Assembly (NCBI RefSeq): GCF_002355275.1
Contig: NZ_CP023449.1
Location: 3,574,001-3,638,000, forward strand
Direction: 5' to 3'
Length of the DNA stretch: 64,000 bases
Source of the DNA: Rhizorhabdus dicambivorans
GTDB lineage: Bacteria; Pseudomonadota; Alphaproteobacteria; Sphingomonadales; Sphingomonadaceae
Notes under the pieces: model-generated
Told to the model about the DNA's origin: nothing
What the model saw: only the letters and a program-made list of their open reading frames with translations
Database searches by the model: none
Translations under genes and position numbers: made by a program
Part shown: piece after piece, positions 40,942 to 50,639 of the stretch
Numbering within the stretch: position 1 is the stretch's first letter
Layout of the letters: every line of letters begins with the position of its first letter

Positions 40942-41786
40942 CACAGCGCCCGGAAATCCAGCCCGATATCGGCCGCCGGGGCAGACTGGGTCAGCCGCCC
41001 GACCGAGATATAGGTGACGCCCGTGCGGGCGATCTCCTTGATCGTGTCGAGCCGCACGCCGCCCGTCGCCTCGGTCGGCACCCGTCCGCCGATCAGGGTG
41101 ACGGCGCCGCGCAGGGTCGGCGGGTCCATATTGTCGAGCATCAGATGGGTCGCGCCCGCCGCCAGCGCGGGTTCGATCTGGTCGATCCGGTCGACCTCGA
41201 CCATGATCCGCGATATCCCGGCGACGACCGCGCGGCGCACCGCCTCGCCGATCCCGCCGGCCACCGCGACATGATTGTCCTTGATCATCGCCGCATCGTC
41301 GAGCCGCATGCGGTGGTTGGTGCCGCCGCCCATCCGCACCGCATATTTCTCCAGCACGCGCAGGCCGGGGATGGTCTTGCGGGTGTCGAGCAGGGTCGCG
41401 CCGGTGCCCGCGATCGCGTCGACATAGGCGCTGGTCAGCGTCGCCACGCCCGACAGGTGCTGGACGGTGTTGAGCGCCGACCGCTCGGCGGTCAGCATCG
41501 CCCGCGCCTTGCCCCTCAGCCGCATCAGTACGCCGCCCTTCGCCACGCGGTCACCGTCGCCGGCCAGCCGCTCGATCTCGACATCGGGGTCAAGCGCGCG
41601 GAAGAAGGCCTCCGCGATCGGCAGCCCGGCCAGGCTGATCGCGTCACGGCTCGCCATCTCGCCCTCGAACAGCGCATCGGCCGGGATCGTCGCGGCGGAG
41701 GTGACGTCCCCCCCCTGCCCCATATCCTCGGCAAGGGTCGATCGGACGAAGGCGTCGAGGTCGAAATCGGGAAGTTTAAACGTCAT
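40941..41786 (-). CDS. nadC: nicotinate-nucleotide pyrophosphorylase (carboxylating)
   Basis: A 281-residue quinolinate phosphoribosyltransferase that makes nicotinate mononucleotide in de novo NAD synthesis. Recognisable parts are RLRGKARAMLTAERSALN, LDTRKTIPGLR, KDNHVAVAGG and LDNMDPPTLR. GAGGGTGGG precedes the start. It follows nadA on the same strand with a repeat element between, so both NAD genes are probably in one transcript ending in the RNase T2 gene. nadB is not in the window. Confidence 0.95.
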   Translation of the reverse strand: MTFKLPDFDLDAFVRSTLAEDMGQGGDVTSAATIPADALFEGEMASRDAISLAGLPIAEAFFRALDPDVEIERLAGDGDRVAKGGVLMRLRGKARAMLTAERSALNTVQHLSGVATLTSAYVDAIAGTGATLLDTRKTIPGLRVLEKYAVRMGGGTNHRMRLDDAAMIKDNHVAVAGGIGEAVRRAVVAGISRIMVEVDRIDQIEPALAAGATHLMLDNMDPPTLRGAVTLIGGRVPTEATGGVRLDTIKEIARTGVTYISVGRLTQSAPAADIGLDFRAL

Positions 41787-41800
41787 GTCCCACCCTCAGC

Positions 41801-41897
41801 CGTCACCCTAGCGAAGGCTGGGGTCCATGTCTCTCACCGGCCAGATGCCATCTGAGAAGGAGGCAGACATGTATGCCAGCCTTCGCTGGCATGACGG
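41801..41897. repeat. long intergenic repeat element, copy 1 (of 3)
   Basis: A CGTCACCCTAGCGAAGGCTGGGG outer end, the shared core GGTCCATGTCTCTC, and CTGAGAAGG...GACATG, closing with an inner hairpin (GCCAGC...GCTGGC) and ATGACGG. Copies 2 and 3 lie at 43941-44082 and 56601-56696. Confidence 0.75.
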
Positions 41898-41906
41898 AGT
41901 TATAGT

Positions 41907-42896
41907 TCAGATCTTCGGCCGGCCCACATCGGGACCCGAAAGCCCCCCGGTCATCTCCAGCATCCGGTCCAGCGAGCGCTTGGCCTTCACCCGCGTCTCC
42001 TCGTCGACATGGATCTGCGGCTCCAGGTCGCGCAGCGCGATATAGAGCTTCTCCAGCGTGTTGAGCGCCATATAGGGGCACATGTTGCAGTTGCAGTTGC
42101 CGTCCGCGCCGGGCGCGCCGATGAAGGTCTTGTGCGGCGCCGCCTTCTCCATCTGGTGGATGATGTGCGGCTCGGTCGCGACGATGAAGGTCTCGGCGTC
42201 GCTGTTCAGTACATAGTCGAGGATGCCGCGGGTCGATCCGACATAATCGGCATGGTCGAGGATATGGACCGGGCACTCGGGATGCGCGGCGACGGGCGCG
42301 CCCGGATGCTGGGCCTTGAGCTTGAGCAGTTCGGTTTCCGAGAACGCCTCATGGACGATGCAGCTGCCCTCCCACAGCAGCATCTCGCGTCCGGTCGTCC
42401 GCGCGAAATAGCCGCCCAGATGCCGGTCGGGCGCGAAGATGATCTTCTGGTCCAGCGGGATCTGCGACAGGATGGTCGCCGCCGAGGAGGAGGTGACGAT
42501 GATGTCGCTATGCGCCTTCACCGCCGCCGAGCAGTTGATGTAGGTCAGCGCCAGATGGTCGGGATGCGCGGCGCGGAACCGGGCGAATTCCTCGGGCGGG
42601 CAGCTGTCCTCCAGGCTGCACCCGGCGTCCATGTCGGGCAGGATCACGGTCTTCTCGGGCGACAATATCTTCGCCACCTCGGCCATGAAGCGCACCCCGC
42701 AGAAGGCGATCACCTCGGCGTCGGTGGCCGCCGCCTTGCGCGACAGGTCCAGGCTGTCGCCGACGAAATCGGCGAGATCCTGTATCTCCGGGGCCTGGTA
42801 ATAATGGGCGAGGATCACGGCGTTGCGTTCCTTGCGCAGCCGATCGATCTCGGCGCGCAGGTCGATCCCCGTCAGATTCTCGGTAACCGCATTCAT
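41907..42896 (-). CDS. nadA: quinolinate synthase
   Basis: A 329-residue 4Fe-4S enzyme condensing iminoaspartate and dihydroxyacetone phosphate to quinolinate. Three cluster-ligand cysteines sit in [18 protein letters not shown] (first shell) and the [10 protein letters not shown] block near the end; LAHYYQ and DSLDLSRKA belong to the substrate site. The start at 42896 follows GGAGAGTGA. An open frame reaching 42986 runs into the upstream repeat and is not used. Confidence 0.95.
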   Translation of the reverse strand: MNAVTENLTGIDLRAEIDRLRKERNAVILAHYYQAPEIQDLADFVGDSLDLSRKAAATDAEVIAFCGVRFMAEVAKILSPEKTVILPDMDAGCSLEDSCPPEEFARFRAAHPDHLALTYINCSAAVKAHSDIIVTSSSAATILSQIPLDQKIIFAPDRHLGGYFARTTGREMLLWEGSCIVHEAFSETELLKLKAQHPGAPVAAHPECPVHILDHADYVGSTRGILDYVLNSDAETFIVATEPHIIHQMEKAAPHKTFIGAPGADGNCNCNMCPYMALNTLEKLYIALRDLEPQIHVDEETRVKAKRSLDRMLEMTGGLSGPDVGRPKI

Positions 42897-42919
42897 CGCT
42901 TCACTCTCCAAGCCCGTCA

Positions 42920-42995
42920 CCCCGGGCTTCACCCGGGGTCCCACTTCCTCTTCCGACTTTGCAGGAGAAGCGGGATCCCGGATCACGTCCGGGAT
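42920..42995. repeat. intergenic palindrome pair (CCCGGG type)
   Basis: CCCCGGG-CTTCA-CCCGGGG at 42920-42938, then a second palindrome ATCCCGGA-TCACG-TCCGGGAT at 42975-42995. They lie between nadA and the metallo-hydrolase gene. Confidence 0.75.
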
Positions 42996-43019
42996 GACAA
43001 AAAGAAACAGAACACGGCC

Positions 43020-43880
43020 CTACGCCGCCAAACTCCATAGATCGTCATCATTGCGAACGATACCACGCATCTGCAGGTCGATCAGATGCGCCAGCACCGA
43101 CAGGCCGGCCGCCCCGTGCAGGCGCGGATCGACGCCCGAATACATCTGCTTCACCATCTCGGGGATCGCGGCTACATCCTTCTCCAGCAGGCGCAATATC
43201 TGGCCCTCGCGCTGCTTGCGGTGGCCGATCAGGCCACGGACGAAGCGGTGCGGCCGCTCGATCGGATCGCCATGCGCGGAGAAATAGAGGCTGTCCTGCT
43301 CGCGGGCCATCAGCCGGTCGAGGCTCGCCAGATAGTCGCCCATATTGCCGTCCGGCGGGCTGATCACCGATGTCGACCAGCCCATCACATGGTCCCCGGT
43401 GAACAGCACCTGCGCCTCCGGCAGCGCGTAGCAGATATGGTTGGAGGTGTGGCCGGGGGTATGGACAGCCTCCAGCGTCCAGCCATCGCCCTCGATCCGG
43501 GCCTCGTCGGCCATCGCCTCGTCGGGAACATAGGTCCGATCGAACGCCGCGTCGGCGCGCGGGCCGCTGTCGTCCAGCACCAGCGGCGCGCAGCCGATGA
43601 TCGGCGCACCGGTCCGCGCCTTCAGCTCGACGGCGGCCGGGCTGTGGTCGCGATGGGTATGGGTGCAGACGATCGCCTTCAGCGGCGCATCCCCGATCGC
43701 GGCCAGGATCGCATCGACATGTCCGGGAAGATCGGGGCCCGGATCGACCACCGCCACATCGCGCGTCCCGACCAGATAGGTCTGGGTGCCGCTATAGGTG
43801 AACGGCCCCGGGTTGCCGGCCAACAGCCGGCGCACCAGGGGATGCTGCATCTGGGCGACGCCGACGATCTGTTCGCTCAT
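43020..43880 (-). CDS. MBL-fold metallo-hydrolase (LACTB2-like)
   Basis: A 286-residue protein with the metallo-beta-lactamase zinc motif THTHRDHS (His74, His76, Asp78, His79), then HTPGHTSNH and FTGDHVMGW. The C-terminal extension (YSGVDPRLHGAAGLSVLAHLIDLQ) is that of LACTB2-like nucleases and thioesterases. Its substrate is unknown; members of the group act on RNA or thioesters. The start at 43880 is inside the conserved N-terminus. Confidence 0.88.
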   Translation of the reverse strand: MSEQIVGVAQMQHPLVRRLLAGNPGPFTYSGTQTYLVGTRDVAVVDPGPDLPGHVDAILAAIGDAPLKAIVCTHTHRDHSPAAVELKARTGAPIIGCAPLVLDDSGPRADAAFDRTYVPDEAMADEARIEGDGWTLEAVHTPGHTSNHICYALPEAQVLFTGDHVMGWSTSVISPPDGNMGDYLASLDRLMAREQDSLYFSAHGDPIERPHRFVRGLIGHRKQREGQILRLLEKDVAAIPEMVKQMYSGVDPRLHGAAGLSVLAHLIDLQMRGIVRNDDDLWSLAA

Positions 43881-43940
43881 GCGGGCCCATGTGGCATCGG
43901 CGGCGGCGGTTGTGAAGGGCCTGCGAAGATCTGACTTCCC

Positions 43941-44082
43941 GTCACCCCAGCCCTTCGACTGCCTTGCAGGCGCTTAGGATAAACTTCGGCAAAGCCGAAG
44001 GCTGGGGTCCATGTCTCTCTCCGCTGACGGCGCCATCTGAGAAGGCGACAGACATGGATTCCTGCCTGCGCAGGAATGACGA
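43941..44082. repeat. long intergenic repeat element, copy 2 (of 3)
   Basis: Core GGGGTCCATGTCTCTC at 44005, CTGAGAAGG and GACAGACATGG, ending in the hairpin ATTCCTGC-CTGC-GCAGGAAT and ATGACGA; the CGAAGGCTGGGG arm upstream pairs back to the GTCACCCCAGCCCTTCG at 43941. It stands between the metallo-hydrolase and glycerophosphodiesterase genes. Confidence 0.75.
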
Positions 44083-45117
44083 TCATCTTTCTGCCATATC
44101 CCGCGCCGCCACCGCCTCGGCGGGAAAATCGCTGAACAGCCCGTCCACGCCATAGCCCAGGAAGCGGCGATACTCCGCCGCCGCGTCGCCGCGCGCCGCC
44201 TGGTCCTCGCCGATCCGGTCGCCTGCGGCCAGGAAGATGTTCTCGCGGCGGAAGGTCCAGGCATGGACCTGCAGGCCCGCCGCGTGCGCGTCCGCCACGA
44301 GGGTCGTCGGCGGCAGCGCCTGCCCCGCCGCGTCGCGCGGCTCGATCAGCAGCTTGTACGGGCCGATCGCATCGGCATAGCCGGCGATCGCCTTCAGCCC
44401 GTCGGGGCTCACCATGTCGGCGACGGTCATGCCGCTGCCCGCCTCGGTCTGGTCCCAGGGCGGCTCGTCGCCGATCAGCTGCACGAGGCGCAGGCTGGTC
44501 ATCGCGCGCAGCGCCTTGAGGTTCGTCACCTCGAACGACTGGAGGAACACCGGATCGTCGCGCCCGGTGAAGCCCGCCCGCGCCAGCGCCTCGACCAGCG
44601 CCTTCTCCATCGGCTTGCCGATCGACGCGAAATAGCTGGGATGCTTGGTCTCGGGATAGATGCCCACCCGGCGCTTCGTGCCCCGCAGCAGCGCCAGCGC
44701 CTCGTCCAGCGTGGCGATCCGCTCCTCCAGCCAGCCCATATTCGCCGGGCGGATCTGCGGCAGCCGCTCGCGCGCATGGAGCGTCTTCAATTCGGCAAGG
44801 GTGAAATCCTCGGTGAACCAGCCGACCACCGGCTTGCCGTCGATCGTCTTGGCCGTGCGGCGGTCGGCGAACTCGGGATGGTTCGCGACATCGGTCGTGC
44901 CCGAAATCTCGTTCTCATGGCGGATGACGAGGACATTGTCCTTCGTCATCACCAGATCGGGCTCGATATAGTCGGCGCCCTGCTCGATCGCGCGCTTATA
45001 GGCCGCCAGCGTATGCTCGGGCCGCTCGCCCGATGCGCCGCGATGGGCGATGATGATCGGCTTGGCGTCCAGGGGAGCGGTCATGACCAGCGCCGCGAGC
45101 GCGAGGAGGAGCCGCAT
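44083..45117 (-). CDS. glycerophosphodiester phosphodiesterase
   Basis: A 344-residue TIM-barrel enzyme (GlpQ/UgpQ type) with a signal peptide (MRLLLALAALVMTAPLDA), so it is periplasmic. The substrate site begins IIIAHRGASGERPEHT and includes YIEPDLVMTKDNVLVIRHENEI, which carries the metal-binding Glu/Asp. It releases glycerol 3-phosphate from deacylated phospholipids. The start lies close to the palindrome at 45157-45185, on the minus strand. Confidence 0.93.
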   Translation of the reverse strand: MRLLLALAALVMTAPLDAKPIIIAHRGASGERPEHTLAAYKRAIEQGADYIEPDLVMTKDNVLVIRHENEISGTTDVANHPEFADRRTAKTIDGKPVVGWFTEDFTLAELKTLHARERLPQIRPANMGWLEERIATLDEALALLRGTKRRVGIYPETKHPSYFASIGKPMEKALVEALARAGFTGRDDPVFLQSFEVTNLKALRAMTSLRLVQLIGDEPPWDQTEAGSGMTVADMVSPDGLKAIAGYADAIGPYKLLIEPRDAAGQALPPTTLVADAHAAGLQVHAWTFRRENIFLAAGDRIGEDQAARGDAAAEYRRFLGYGVDGLFSDFPAEAVAARDMAER

Positions 45118-45156
45118 CTTCCGGTCACCGGGTCCCCAAATGTGCCATCCTTATTT

Positions 45157-45185
45157 CGTCATCCCGGGCTTCACCCGGGATGACG
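45157..45185. repeat. perfect 12-base palindrome (CCCGGG type)
   Basis: CGTCATCCCGGG-CTTCA-CCCGGGATGACG, between grxD and the glycerophosphodiesterase gene. Confidence 0.8.
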
Positions 45186-45195
45186 GTACATAGGT

Positions 45196-45525
45196 TCAGG
45201 CGTGGGCGATGCCCTTCTGGTCGAGCAGTTCGAGCAGCTCACCGGCCTCGTACATCTCCATCATGATGTCCGATCCGCCGACGAACTCGCCGCCGACATA
45301 GAGCTGGGGGATGGTCGGCCAGTCCGAATATTCCTTGATCCCGGCGCGGATCGCCGGGTCCTGCAGCACATCGACGGTCGCATATTCGACGCCGAGATGG
45401 TCGAGGATGGCGATCGCGCGGCTGGAGAAGCCGCATTGCGGGAACAGCGGCGTGCCCTTCATGAACAGCAGCACATCGGCCGACTTGACCGCAGTCGCGA
45501 TACGGGTCTGGGCGTCGTCACTCAT
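45196..45525 (-). CDS. grxD: monothiol glutaredoxin, Grx4 type
   Basis: A 109-residue monothiol glutaredoxin with the CGFS active site at residue 31, followed by DWPTIPQLYVGGEFVGGSDI. It binds and delivers 2Fe-2S clusters together with BolA. The bolA and DUF1476 genes are directly upstream on the same strand, a conserved alphaproteobacterial trio. Confidence 0.95.
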   Translation of the reverse strand: MSDDAQTRIATAVKSADVLLFMKGTPLFPQCGFSSRAIAILDHLGVEYATVDVLQDPAIRAGIKEYSDWPTIPQLYVGGEFVGGSDIMMEMYEAGELLELLDQKGIAHA

Positions 45526-45535
45526 TGTCTTTTCC

Positions 45536-45769
45536 TCAATCGGGCGTCGCGGTGGTCAGCTGGAGCGCGTGGAGCACGCCCCCCATCCGGCCACCCAGGG
45601 CTTCATAGACGCGCTGGTGCTGGCGGACGCGGGGAAGCCCGCGAAACGTCTCGCTGACTACGCGGGCCGCATAATGGTCGCCATCGCCGGCAAGATCGGT
45701 GATCTCGACCAGCGCATCGGGCAGCGCCGCCTTGATCATCGCCTCGATCTCGCTCGCTGCCATCGGCAT
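45536..45769 (-). CDS. BolA-family protein
   Basis: A 77-residue BolA protein: EIEAMIKAALPDALVEITDLAGDGDHYAARVVS, then RVRQHQRVYEALGGRMGGVLHAL, matching the class with the His that binds iron-sulfur clusters with Grx4. The ATG at 45769 has GGAAGG upstream; a start two codons later is possible. It lies ten bases before grxD and a few bases after the DUF1476 stop. Confidence 0.93.
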   Translation of the reverse strand: MPMAASEIEAMIKAALPDALVEITDLAGDGDHYAARVVSETFRGLPRVRQHQRVYEALGGRMGGVLHALQLTTATPD

Positions 45770-45772
45770 GGC

Positions 45773-46096
45773 TTATTTGCCTTCCATCAGCTGGCGGCGC
45801 GCTTCGATCGTCTTCGCGTCGAGCGCGGCCCGGATGCGGGCATCGTCGATGTCGACGCCGGCCGTGGTCAGGTCGCCCAGCAGCTTGCGGATCACGTCCT
45901 CGTCGCCGGCTTCCTCGAAATCGGCCTGGACGACCGACTTGGCATAGCCGTCCGCCTCGGCGGCGGTCAGGTTCATCAGGCCGGCGGCCCACTGGCCGAG
46001 CAGCCGGTTCCGCCGCGCGGTGATGCGGAAGGCCATCTCCTGATCATGGGCGAACTTGTTCTCGAAGGCCTGTTCGCGATCGTCGAAGGTTGTCAT
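45773..46096 (-). CDS. F1-ATPase zeta-subunit inhibitor (DUF1476)
   Basis: A 107-residue mostly helical protein: MTTFDDREQAFENKFAHDQEMAFRIT at the N-terminus is the signature of the alphaproteobacterial zeta subunit, which blocks ATP hydrolysis by the F1 motor. The rest (ARRNRLLGQWAA, LLGDLTTAGVDIDDARIRAALDAK) follows the family. It is the first gene of the trio with bolA and grxD. Confidence 0.9.
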   Translation of the reverse strand: MTTFDDREQAFENKFAHDQEMAFRITARRNRLLGQWAAGLMNLTAAEADGYAKSVVQADFEEAGDEDVIRKLLGDLTTAGVDIDDARIRAALDAKTIEARRQLMEGK

Positions 46097-46170
46097 TGCG
46101 TCCCCGTCTGCCGGATTGTTGGATTTCAGATAAGCATGGCGGCAGCGGCGCGCAACCGCCTTGGGCGTCC

Positions 46171-47169
46171 TCAGCCCAGCGACACCACCAGCTTGCCGAT
46201 GGCGCCGCGCCCCTTCAGCCGGGCGATGCCCTCGGCCGCGCGCTCGAACGGCAGGGTTTCGGCGATGCGCGGCGCGATCAGCCCCTGTTCCAGCCAGGCG
46301 AACAGCCGCGCGGCATTCGCCCGGTTTCCCTCGGGATCGCGCACCGCCCAGGCGCCCCAGGCGACGCCGCGCACATCCGCGCTCTTGAGCAGCGGCAGGT
46401 TGAGCGGCAGCTTCGGGATGCCGGCGGTGAAGCCGAGCACCAGATAGCGCCCGTTCCAGCCCATCGCGCGGAAGGCCGGTTCGGCATAGTCGCCACCGAC
46501 GGGATCGACGACGATGTCGGCCCCCTCGCCGCCCACCGCCGCCTTGAAGCGATCGGCCAGCGCGCGCGACTGGTCCCGGTCGAACGGTGCCGCGCCGTAG
46601 ACCAGCGCGTCGTCGGCCCCGGCGGCCCGCGCCTCGGCGGCCTTCTCGTCGCTGGACACCGCTGCTATCACCCGCAGCCCCAGCGCCTTGCCGACCTGGA
46701 TCGAGGCGATGCCGACGCCGCCCGCCGCGCCCAGCACCAGCAGCGTCTCGCCAGCCTTCGCCTGGCCGCGGTCGACCAGCGCGTGGATCGCCGTGCCATA
46801 GGTCAGCAGCAGCGCCGCCGCTTGTTCGAACGATTGCCCCGCCTGCAGGCGGAACGCCTCGTCTACAGGCACCGCGATCTTCTCCGCCAGCCCGCCGTGC
46901 AGGGTGACGGAGGCCAGAGCGTCGCCCGGCGCCCAGCCGGTCACGTCCTCGCCCACCGCCTCGACGACGCCCGCGATCTCGCTGCCGGGGGCGAAGGGGC
47001 GTGGCGGACGGATCTGATATTTATCCTCGATCACCAGCGCATCGGGGAAGTTCAGCCCGCAGGCCTTCACGCGGACCAGCAGCTGGCCCGGCCCCGCCAC
47101 CGGATCGGGAAGCTCGCGCAGGACCAGGCTTTCCGGCCCGCCGGTCGCTGCCGAGACGAGCGCCCTCAC
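46171..47169 (-). CDS. NADPH:quinone oxidoreductase-type zinc-free alcohol dehydrogenase (MDR)
   Basis: A 332-residue medium-chain reductase of the QOR group: the N-terminal [14 protein letters not shown] lacks the zinc cysteines, and the Rossmann motif [11 protein letters not shown] and VDPVGG follow. The GTG at 47169 overlaps the leuD stop by four bases (GTGA), so the gene is cotranscribed with leu genes. It reduces quinones or activated alkenes; a role in leucine synthesis is not expected. Confidence 0.88.
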   Translation of the reverse strand: MRALVSAATGGPESLVLRELPDPVAGPGQLLVRVKACGLNFPDALVIEDKYQIRPPRPFAPGSEIAGVVEAVGEDVTGWAPGDALASVTLHGGLAEKIAVPVDEAFRLQAGQSFEQAAALLLTYGTAIHALVDRGQAKAGETLLVLGAAGGVGIASIQVGKALGLRVIAAVSSDEKAAEARAAGADDALVYGAAPFDRDQSRALADRFKAAVGGEGADIVVDPVGGDYAEPAFRAMGWNGRYLVLGFTAGIPKLPLNLPLLKSADVRGVAWGAWAVRDPEGNRANAARLFAWLEQGLIAPRIAETLPFERAAEGIARLKGRGAIGKLVVSLG

Positions 47170-47747
47170 AGCCAGGGCCGCTCCGCCGCCATCTTGCTTT
47201 CGAAGCCGGCGATGATCGCGTCCTGCGCCAGGGTCATGCCCACCTCGTCGAGGCCGTTGAGCAGGCAATGCTTGCGGAACGGATCGATCTCGAAGGTGAA
47301 GCGGTCCTGAAACGGCGTCGTCACCGTCTGATGCTCCAGGTCGATGCCGATCGGGTCGGTCTTGGCGACTTCGAGCAGCCGGTCGACCGCCTCCTGCGGC
47401 AGCACCACGGTCAATATGCCGTTCTTGAAGGCGTTGCCCGAGAAGATGTCGGAGAAGCTCGGCGCGATCACCGCGTCGATCCCCATGTCGTTGAGCGCCC
47501 AGGCGGCATGTTCGCGGCTCGACCCGCAGCCGAAATTATCACCCGCGATCAGGATGTTGGCGCCCGCATATCCGGGATCGTCGAAGATGTTGCCGGGCTG
47601 GGCGCGGATCGTCTCGAACGCACCCTTGCCGAGCCCCTTGCGGGTGATCGTCTTCAGATAATGCGCCGGGATGATCACGTCGGTATCGATATTTTTCAGG
47701 CCCAGCGGGATCGCCCGGCCCTCGACCTCGCGGATCGGCTTCATCAT
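47166..47747 (-). CDS. leuD: 3-isopropylmalate dehydratase small subunit
   Basis: A 193-residue Leu[38 protein letters not shown] and [10 protein letters not shown]. With LeuC it isomerises 2-isopropylmalate to 3-isopropylmalate in leucine synthesis. Two adjacent ATGs at 47747 and 47744 overlap the lactonase-like gene stop; AAGGAG lies upstream. Confidence 0.96.
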   Translation of the reverse strand: MMKPIREVEGRAIPLGLKNIDTDVIIPAHYLKTITRKGLGKGAFETIRAQPGNIFDDPGYAGANILIAGDNFGCGSSREHAAWALNDMGIDAVIAPSFSDIFSGNAFKNGILTVVLPQEAVDRLLEVAKTDPIGIDLEHQTVTTPFQDRFTFEIDPFRKHCLLNGLDEVGMTLAQDAIIAGFESKMAAERPWL

Positions 47748-48571
47748 TCGGCTCCTTGGGGAAAGGCGGGCAGCTTGGCCACGTCGCGCGGATCATGCTG
47801 GATGATCGCGATCGCCTTCAGCGACCTGGCGAGCTTGCGGAAACGGTCCATCGCCGCCAGCGAATCGGCACGATCGGTGTTGAAGGTGGGCACGCCGTCG
47901 CTGTCGAGATTCTCGTGGAAATGGGCGACATCGCCCGACAGCAGCACGGCGCCGGTCTTCGGCAGCCGCACCAGCAGGCCGTGATGGCCGGGCGTGTGCC
48001 CCCGCAGGTCAATCATCGTCACGCTGCCGTCGCCGAACAGGTCCTTGTCGCCCTCAACGGCTTCCACCTTGGCGCCCTCGCCCATCCACGGGGCCAGCGC
48101 CTTGGCGGTCGGCTCATGCTTGCGCGCGGCCGCCAGGTCGCCCGCGCCGATCACCAGCTTGGCCTTCGGGAAGTCGGCGGCCTGGCCGATATGGTCGCCA
48201 TGATAATGGCTGATCCCGATCAGGCCGATCTGCTCGGGCTTGACGCCCAGCGCCGCCAGCTGCTCGAGGATCGTCCTGTCCAGCGTCGCGCTGATCGGCT
48301 TCACCGCGTCGATCGGCGCGCCCTTCAGCGACACCGGATAGCCGCTGTCCCACAGCATATAGGCGTCGCCATCCTTGATCAGGTAGCAGCTGGCGACCAG
48401 TTCCCGGGTCTGGCCCGTATAGGCCTGCGTGTCCGAGAACAGGTTGAGCTGGTTGACCCGGCTGCGGCCGCAATCGAGCCGCCACAGCTTGTCGACCGTG
48501 CCCGGCACCGGCGCGGCGCTCGCCGCCGAAGCCGCGAGCAGCGCCGCCAGCCCTGCCGCGATCAGCCTCAT
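47744..48571 (-). CDS. MBL-fold lactonase-like hydrolase, secreted
   Basis: A 275-residue protein with a signal peptide ([19 protein letters not shown]) and the metallo-beta-lactamase motif SHYHGDHIG (His122, His124, Asp126, His127), then HTPGHHGLL and [10 protein letters not shown], the pattern of N-acyl-homoserine lactonases. It lies between leuC and leuD and overlaps both by four bases. A periplasmic lactonase in a leucine operon is unusual; the substrate may be a quorum-sensing lactone or another lactone. Confidence 0.85.
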   Translation of the reverse strand: MRLIAAGLAALLAASAASAAPVPGTVDKLWRLDCGRSRVNQLNLFSDTQAYTGQTRELVASCYLIKDGDAYMLWDSGYPVSLKGAPIDAVKPISATLDRTILEQLAALGVKPEQIGLIGISHYHGDHIGQAADFPKAKLVIGAGDLAAARKHEPTAKALAPWMGEGAKVEAVEGDKDLFGDGSVTMIDLRGHTPGHHGLLVRLPKTGAVLLSGDVAHFHENLDSDGVPTFNTDRADSLAAMDRFRKLARSLKAIAIIQHDPRDVAKLPAFPQGAE

Positions 48572-50007
48572 CCGACCGGCTCCAGCGCGCGCACGTCGGC
48601 CAGATGGCCGGTCACCGCCGCCGCCGCCGCCATGGCGGGGCTGACGAGGTGGGTGCGCGCGCCCGGCCCCTGCCGGCCGACGAAATTGCGGTTGGAGGTG
48701 GAGGCACAGCGCTCGCCCGCCGGCACCTTGTCCGGGTTCATCGCCAGGCACATCGAGCAGCCCGGCTCGCGCCATTCGAAGCCCGCCTCGATGAAGATGC
48801 GGTCCAGCCCCTCGGCCTCGGCCTGGCGCTTGACCAGCCCGGAGCCGGGCACCACCAGCGCCTGGCGGACATTGGCAGCCACCTTGCGGCCGCGCGCGAT
48901 CGCGGCGGCGGCGCGCAGGTCCTCGATCCGGCTGTTGGTGCAGCTGCCGATGAAGACATGCTCGACCGGCACCTCGTCCATGCGGGTGCCCGGCGTCAGC
49001 CCCATATAGTCGAGCGACTTCTGCGCCGCGACCTGCTTGGAAGGATCGGCGAAGCCCGCCGGATCGGGAACCACGCCGGTGATCGGCACCACGTCCTCAG
49101 GGCTGGTGCCCCAGGTCAGGCAGGGCGCGATGTCGGCGGCGTCGATGATGACGACCTTGTCATATTGCGCGCCGGCATCGGTCGGCAGCGTCTTCCACCA
49201 GGCGAGCGCCTTGTCCCATGCCTCGCCGGTCGGCGCCATCGGCCGTCCCTTCACATAGACGAAGGTCGCCTCGTCGGGCGCGATCAGGCCCGCCCGCGCG
49301 CCGGCCTCGATGGACATGTTGGAGACGGTCAGCCGCCCCTCGATCGACATCTCGCGGAACACGTTGCCGGTATATTCGATGACATAGCCGGTGCCGCCGG
49401 CCGCGCCGATCACGCCGATGATGTGCAGGATCACGTCCTTGGGGGTCACGCCCGCGCCCAGCGTGCCCTCGACGCGGATCTCCATCGACTTGGACTGCTT
49501 GAGCAGCAGCGTCTGGGTCGCCATGACATGCTCGATCTCGGACGTGCCGATGCCGAAGGCCAGTGCGCCCAGGCCGCCATGCGCGGCGGTGTGGCTGTCG
49601 CCGCAGACGATCGTCGTGCCTGGCAGCGAGAAGCCCTGCTCGGGCCCCACGACATGGACGATGCCCTGCTCGGGCGCGGTCGCGTCGATATAGGGCACGC
49701 CGAACTCGGGCGCGTTCTTCTCCAGCGCGGCAAGCTGGCTCGCCGATTCGGCATCCGCGATCGGGATGCGCGCGCCCTGCGCGTCGACCCGCGCGGTGGT
49801 AGGAAGGTTGTGGTCGGGCACCGCGAGCGTCAGGTCCGGCCGCCGGAGCTTGCGTCCCGCGACGCGGAGCGCCTCGAAGGCCTGGGGGCTGGTGACCTCA
49901 TGGACGAGGTGGCGGTCGATATAGATCAGGCAGGTGCCGTCTTCACGGCGCTCGACGACATGCGCGTCCCAGATCTTCTCGTACAGGGTGCGGGGCTTGC
50001 TCGACAT
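48568..50007 (-). CDS. leuC: 3-isopropylmalate dehydratase large subunit
   Basis: A 479-residue aconitase-family enzyme binding a 4Fe-4S cluster: [14 protein letters not shown] and [11 protein letters not shown] supply the cysteine ligands, and [28 protein letters not shown] is the substrate region (quoted in parts as landmarks). It works with LeuD. The start at 50007 is preferred over an upstream in-frame ATG, since [16 protein letters not shown] is the conserved family N-terminus. Confidence 0.96.
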   Translation of the reverse strand: MSSKPRTLYEKIWDAHVVERREDGTCLIYIDRHLVHEVTSPQAFEALRVAGRKLRRPDLTLAVPDHNLPTTARVDAQGARIPIADAESASQLAALEKNAPEFGVPYIDATAPEQGIVHVVGPEQGFSLPGTTIVCGDSHTAAHGGLGALAFGIGTSEIEHVMATQTLLLKQSKSMEIRVEGTLGAGVTPKDVILHIIGVIGAAGGTGYVIEYTGNVFREMSIEGRLTVSNMSIEAGARAGLIAPDEATFVYVKGRPMAPTGEAWDKALAWWKTLPTDAGAQYDKVVIIDAADIAPCLTWGTSPEDVVPITGVVPDPAGFADPSKQVAAQKSLDYMGLTPGTRMDEVPVEHVFIGSCTNSRIEDLRAAAAIARGRKVAANVRQALVVPGSGLVKRQAEAEGLDRIFIEAGFEWREPGCSMCLAMNPDKVPAGERCASTSNRNFVGRQGPGARTHLVSPAMAAAAAVTGHLADVRALEPVG

Positions 50008-50108
50008 GCGCGCCGCTCTAATCGAGGTTCCGCCAATGTCAAAGGAGAGAGCGCATCGGCCGGTCAAGCTGTGCTTTCAGCGCGCGGCGGGATCGGCCTT
50101 CCGCAGGC

Positions 50109-50175
50109 GCGCGATCCCCGGTCCGCCGGGGCATGCAATCGTTCGCGGGCGCATTGCAGGCGCCGGGGATCGCGC
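50109..50175. promoter_or_regulatory. nested long palindrome between leuC and response-regulator gene
   Basis: A 13-base arm GCGCGATCCCCGG (50109-50121) is matched by CCGGGGATCGCGC (50163-50175). Inside it lies TGCAAT (50134-50139) with ATTGCA (50153-50158). The gap of about 200 bases holds both divergent start signals. It could form a large hairpin in the leader of the leu transcript or be an operator. Confidence 0.45.
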
Positions 50176-50208
50176 CTATGGCGGGCCGACACGGTTTTGG
50201 GGGAAGCT

Positions 50209-50622
50209 GTGAAGAAACCGTCATTTGATGATGCGGATGGCCGTCGCCTGTCGGTCCTCGTCGTTGAGGATGAAGAAGATGTCCGCCAGTCGGCCGTCTT
50301 CGCGCTGGAGGAATTCGGCTATGAGGCGCTCCAGGCGCGCGATGGCCGTGAGGGCCTGGCCCTGCTCGAGGCGCGGCCCGACATCGATCTGCTGTTCACC
50401 GACGTCCGCATGCCCGGGGACATTGACGGGGTGGAGCTGGCCTTCACCGTGCGCAGCCGCTGGCCGGCGGTCGCGATCATCATCGTCTCGGGCTTCCTGG
50501 ATCTGCGCGGATCGCGCCTGCCGGCCGGCGCCGCCTTCCTGCCCAAGCCCTATCGCTTCGCCGCGCTGAAGGCGCTGATCGAGCAGCAGCTCGCCCGCCG
50601 CCCGCACGCGGGGCAGCCCTGA
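50209..50622 (+). CDS. single-domain response regulator (receiver)
   Basis: A 137-residue receiver domain: VLVVEDEEDVRQSAVFALEEFG has the acidic pair, LLFTDVRMPGDIDGVELA the phosphorylated Asp, IIVSGF the Thr/Ser position and FLPKPYR the Lys. No output domain follows. A GTG start has GGGGGAAG upstream. Its partner kinase is not in the window. Confidence 0.9.
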   Translation: MKKPSFDDADGRRLSVLVVEDEEDVRQSAVFALEEFGYEALQARDGREGLALLEARPDIDLLFTDVRMPGDIDGVELAFTVRSRWPAVAIIIVSGFLDLRGSRLPAGAAFLPKPYRFAALKALIEQQLARRPHAGQP

Positions 50623-50639
50623 CGGCAGCCTGATCGCCG

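Noticed and set aside
48604-50622. A 672-codon open frame on the plus strand over leuC
   Set aside because: Only its last 138 codons, from the GTG at 50209, are the receiver gene. The rest is antisense to leuC with non-protein-like composition.
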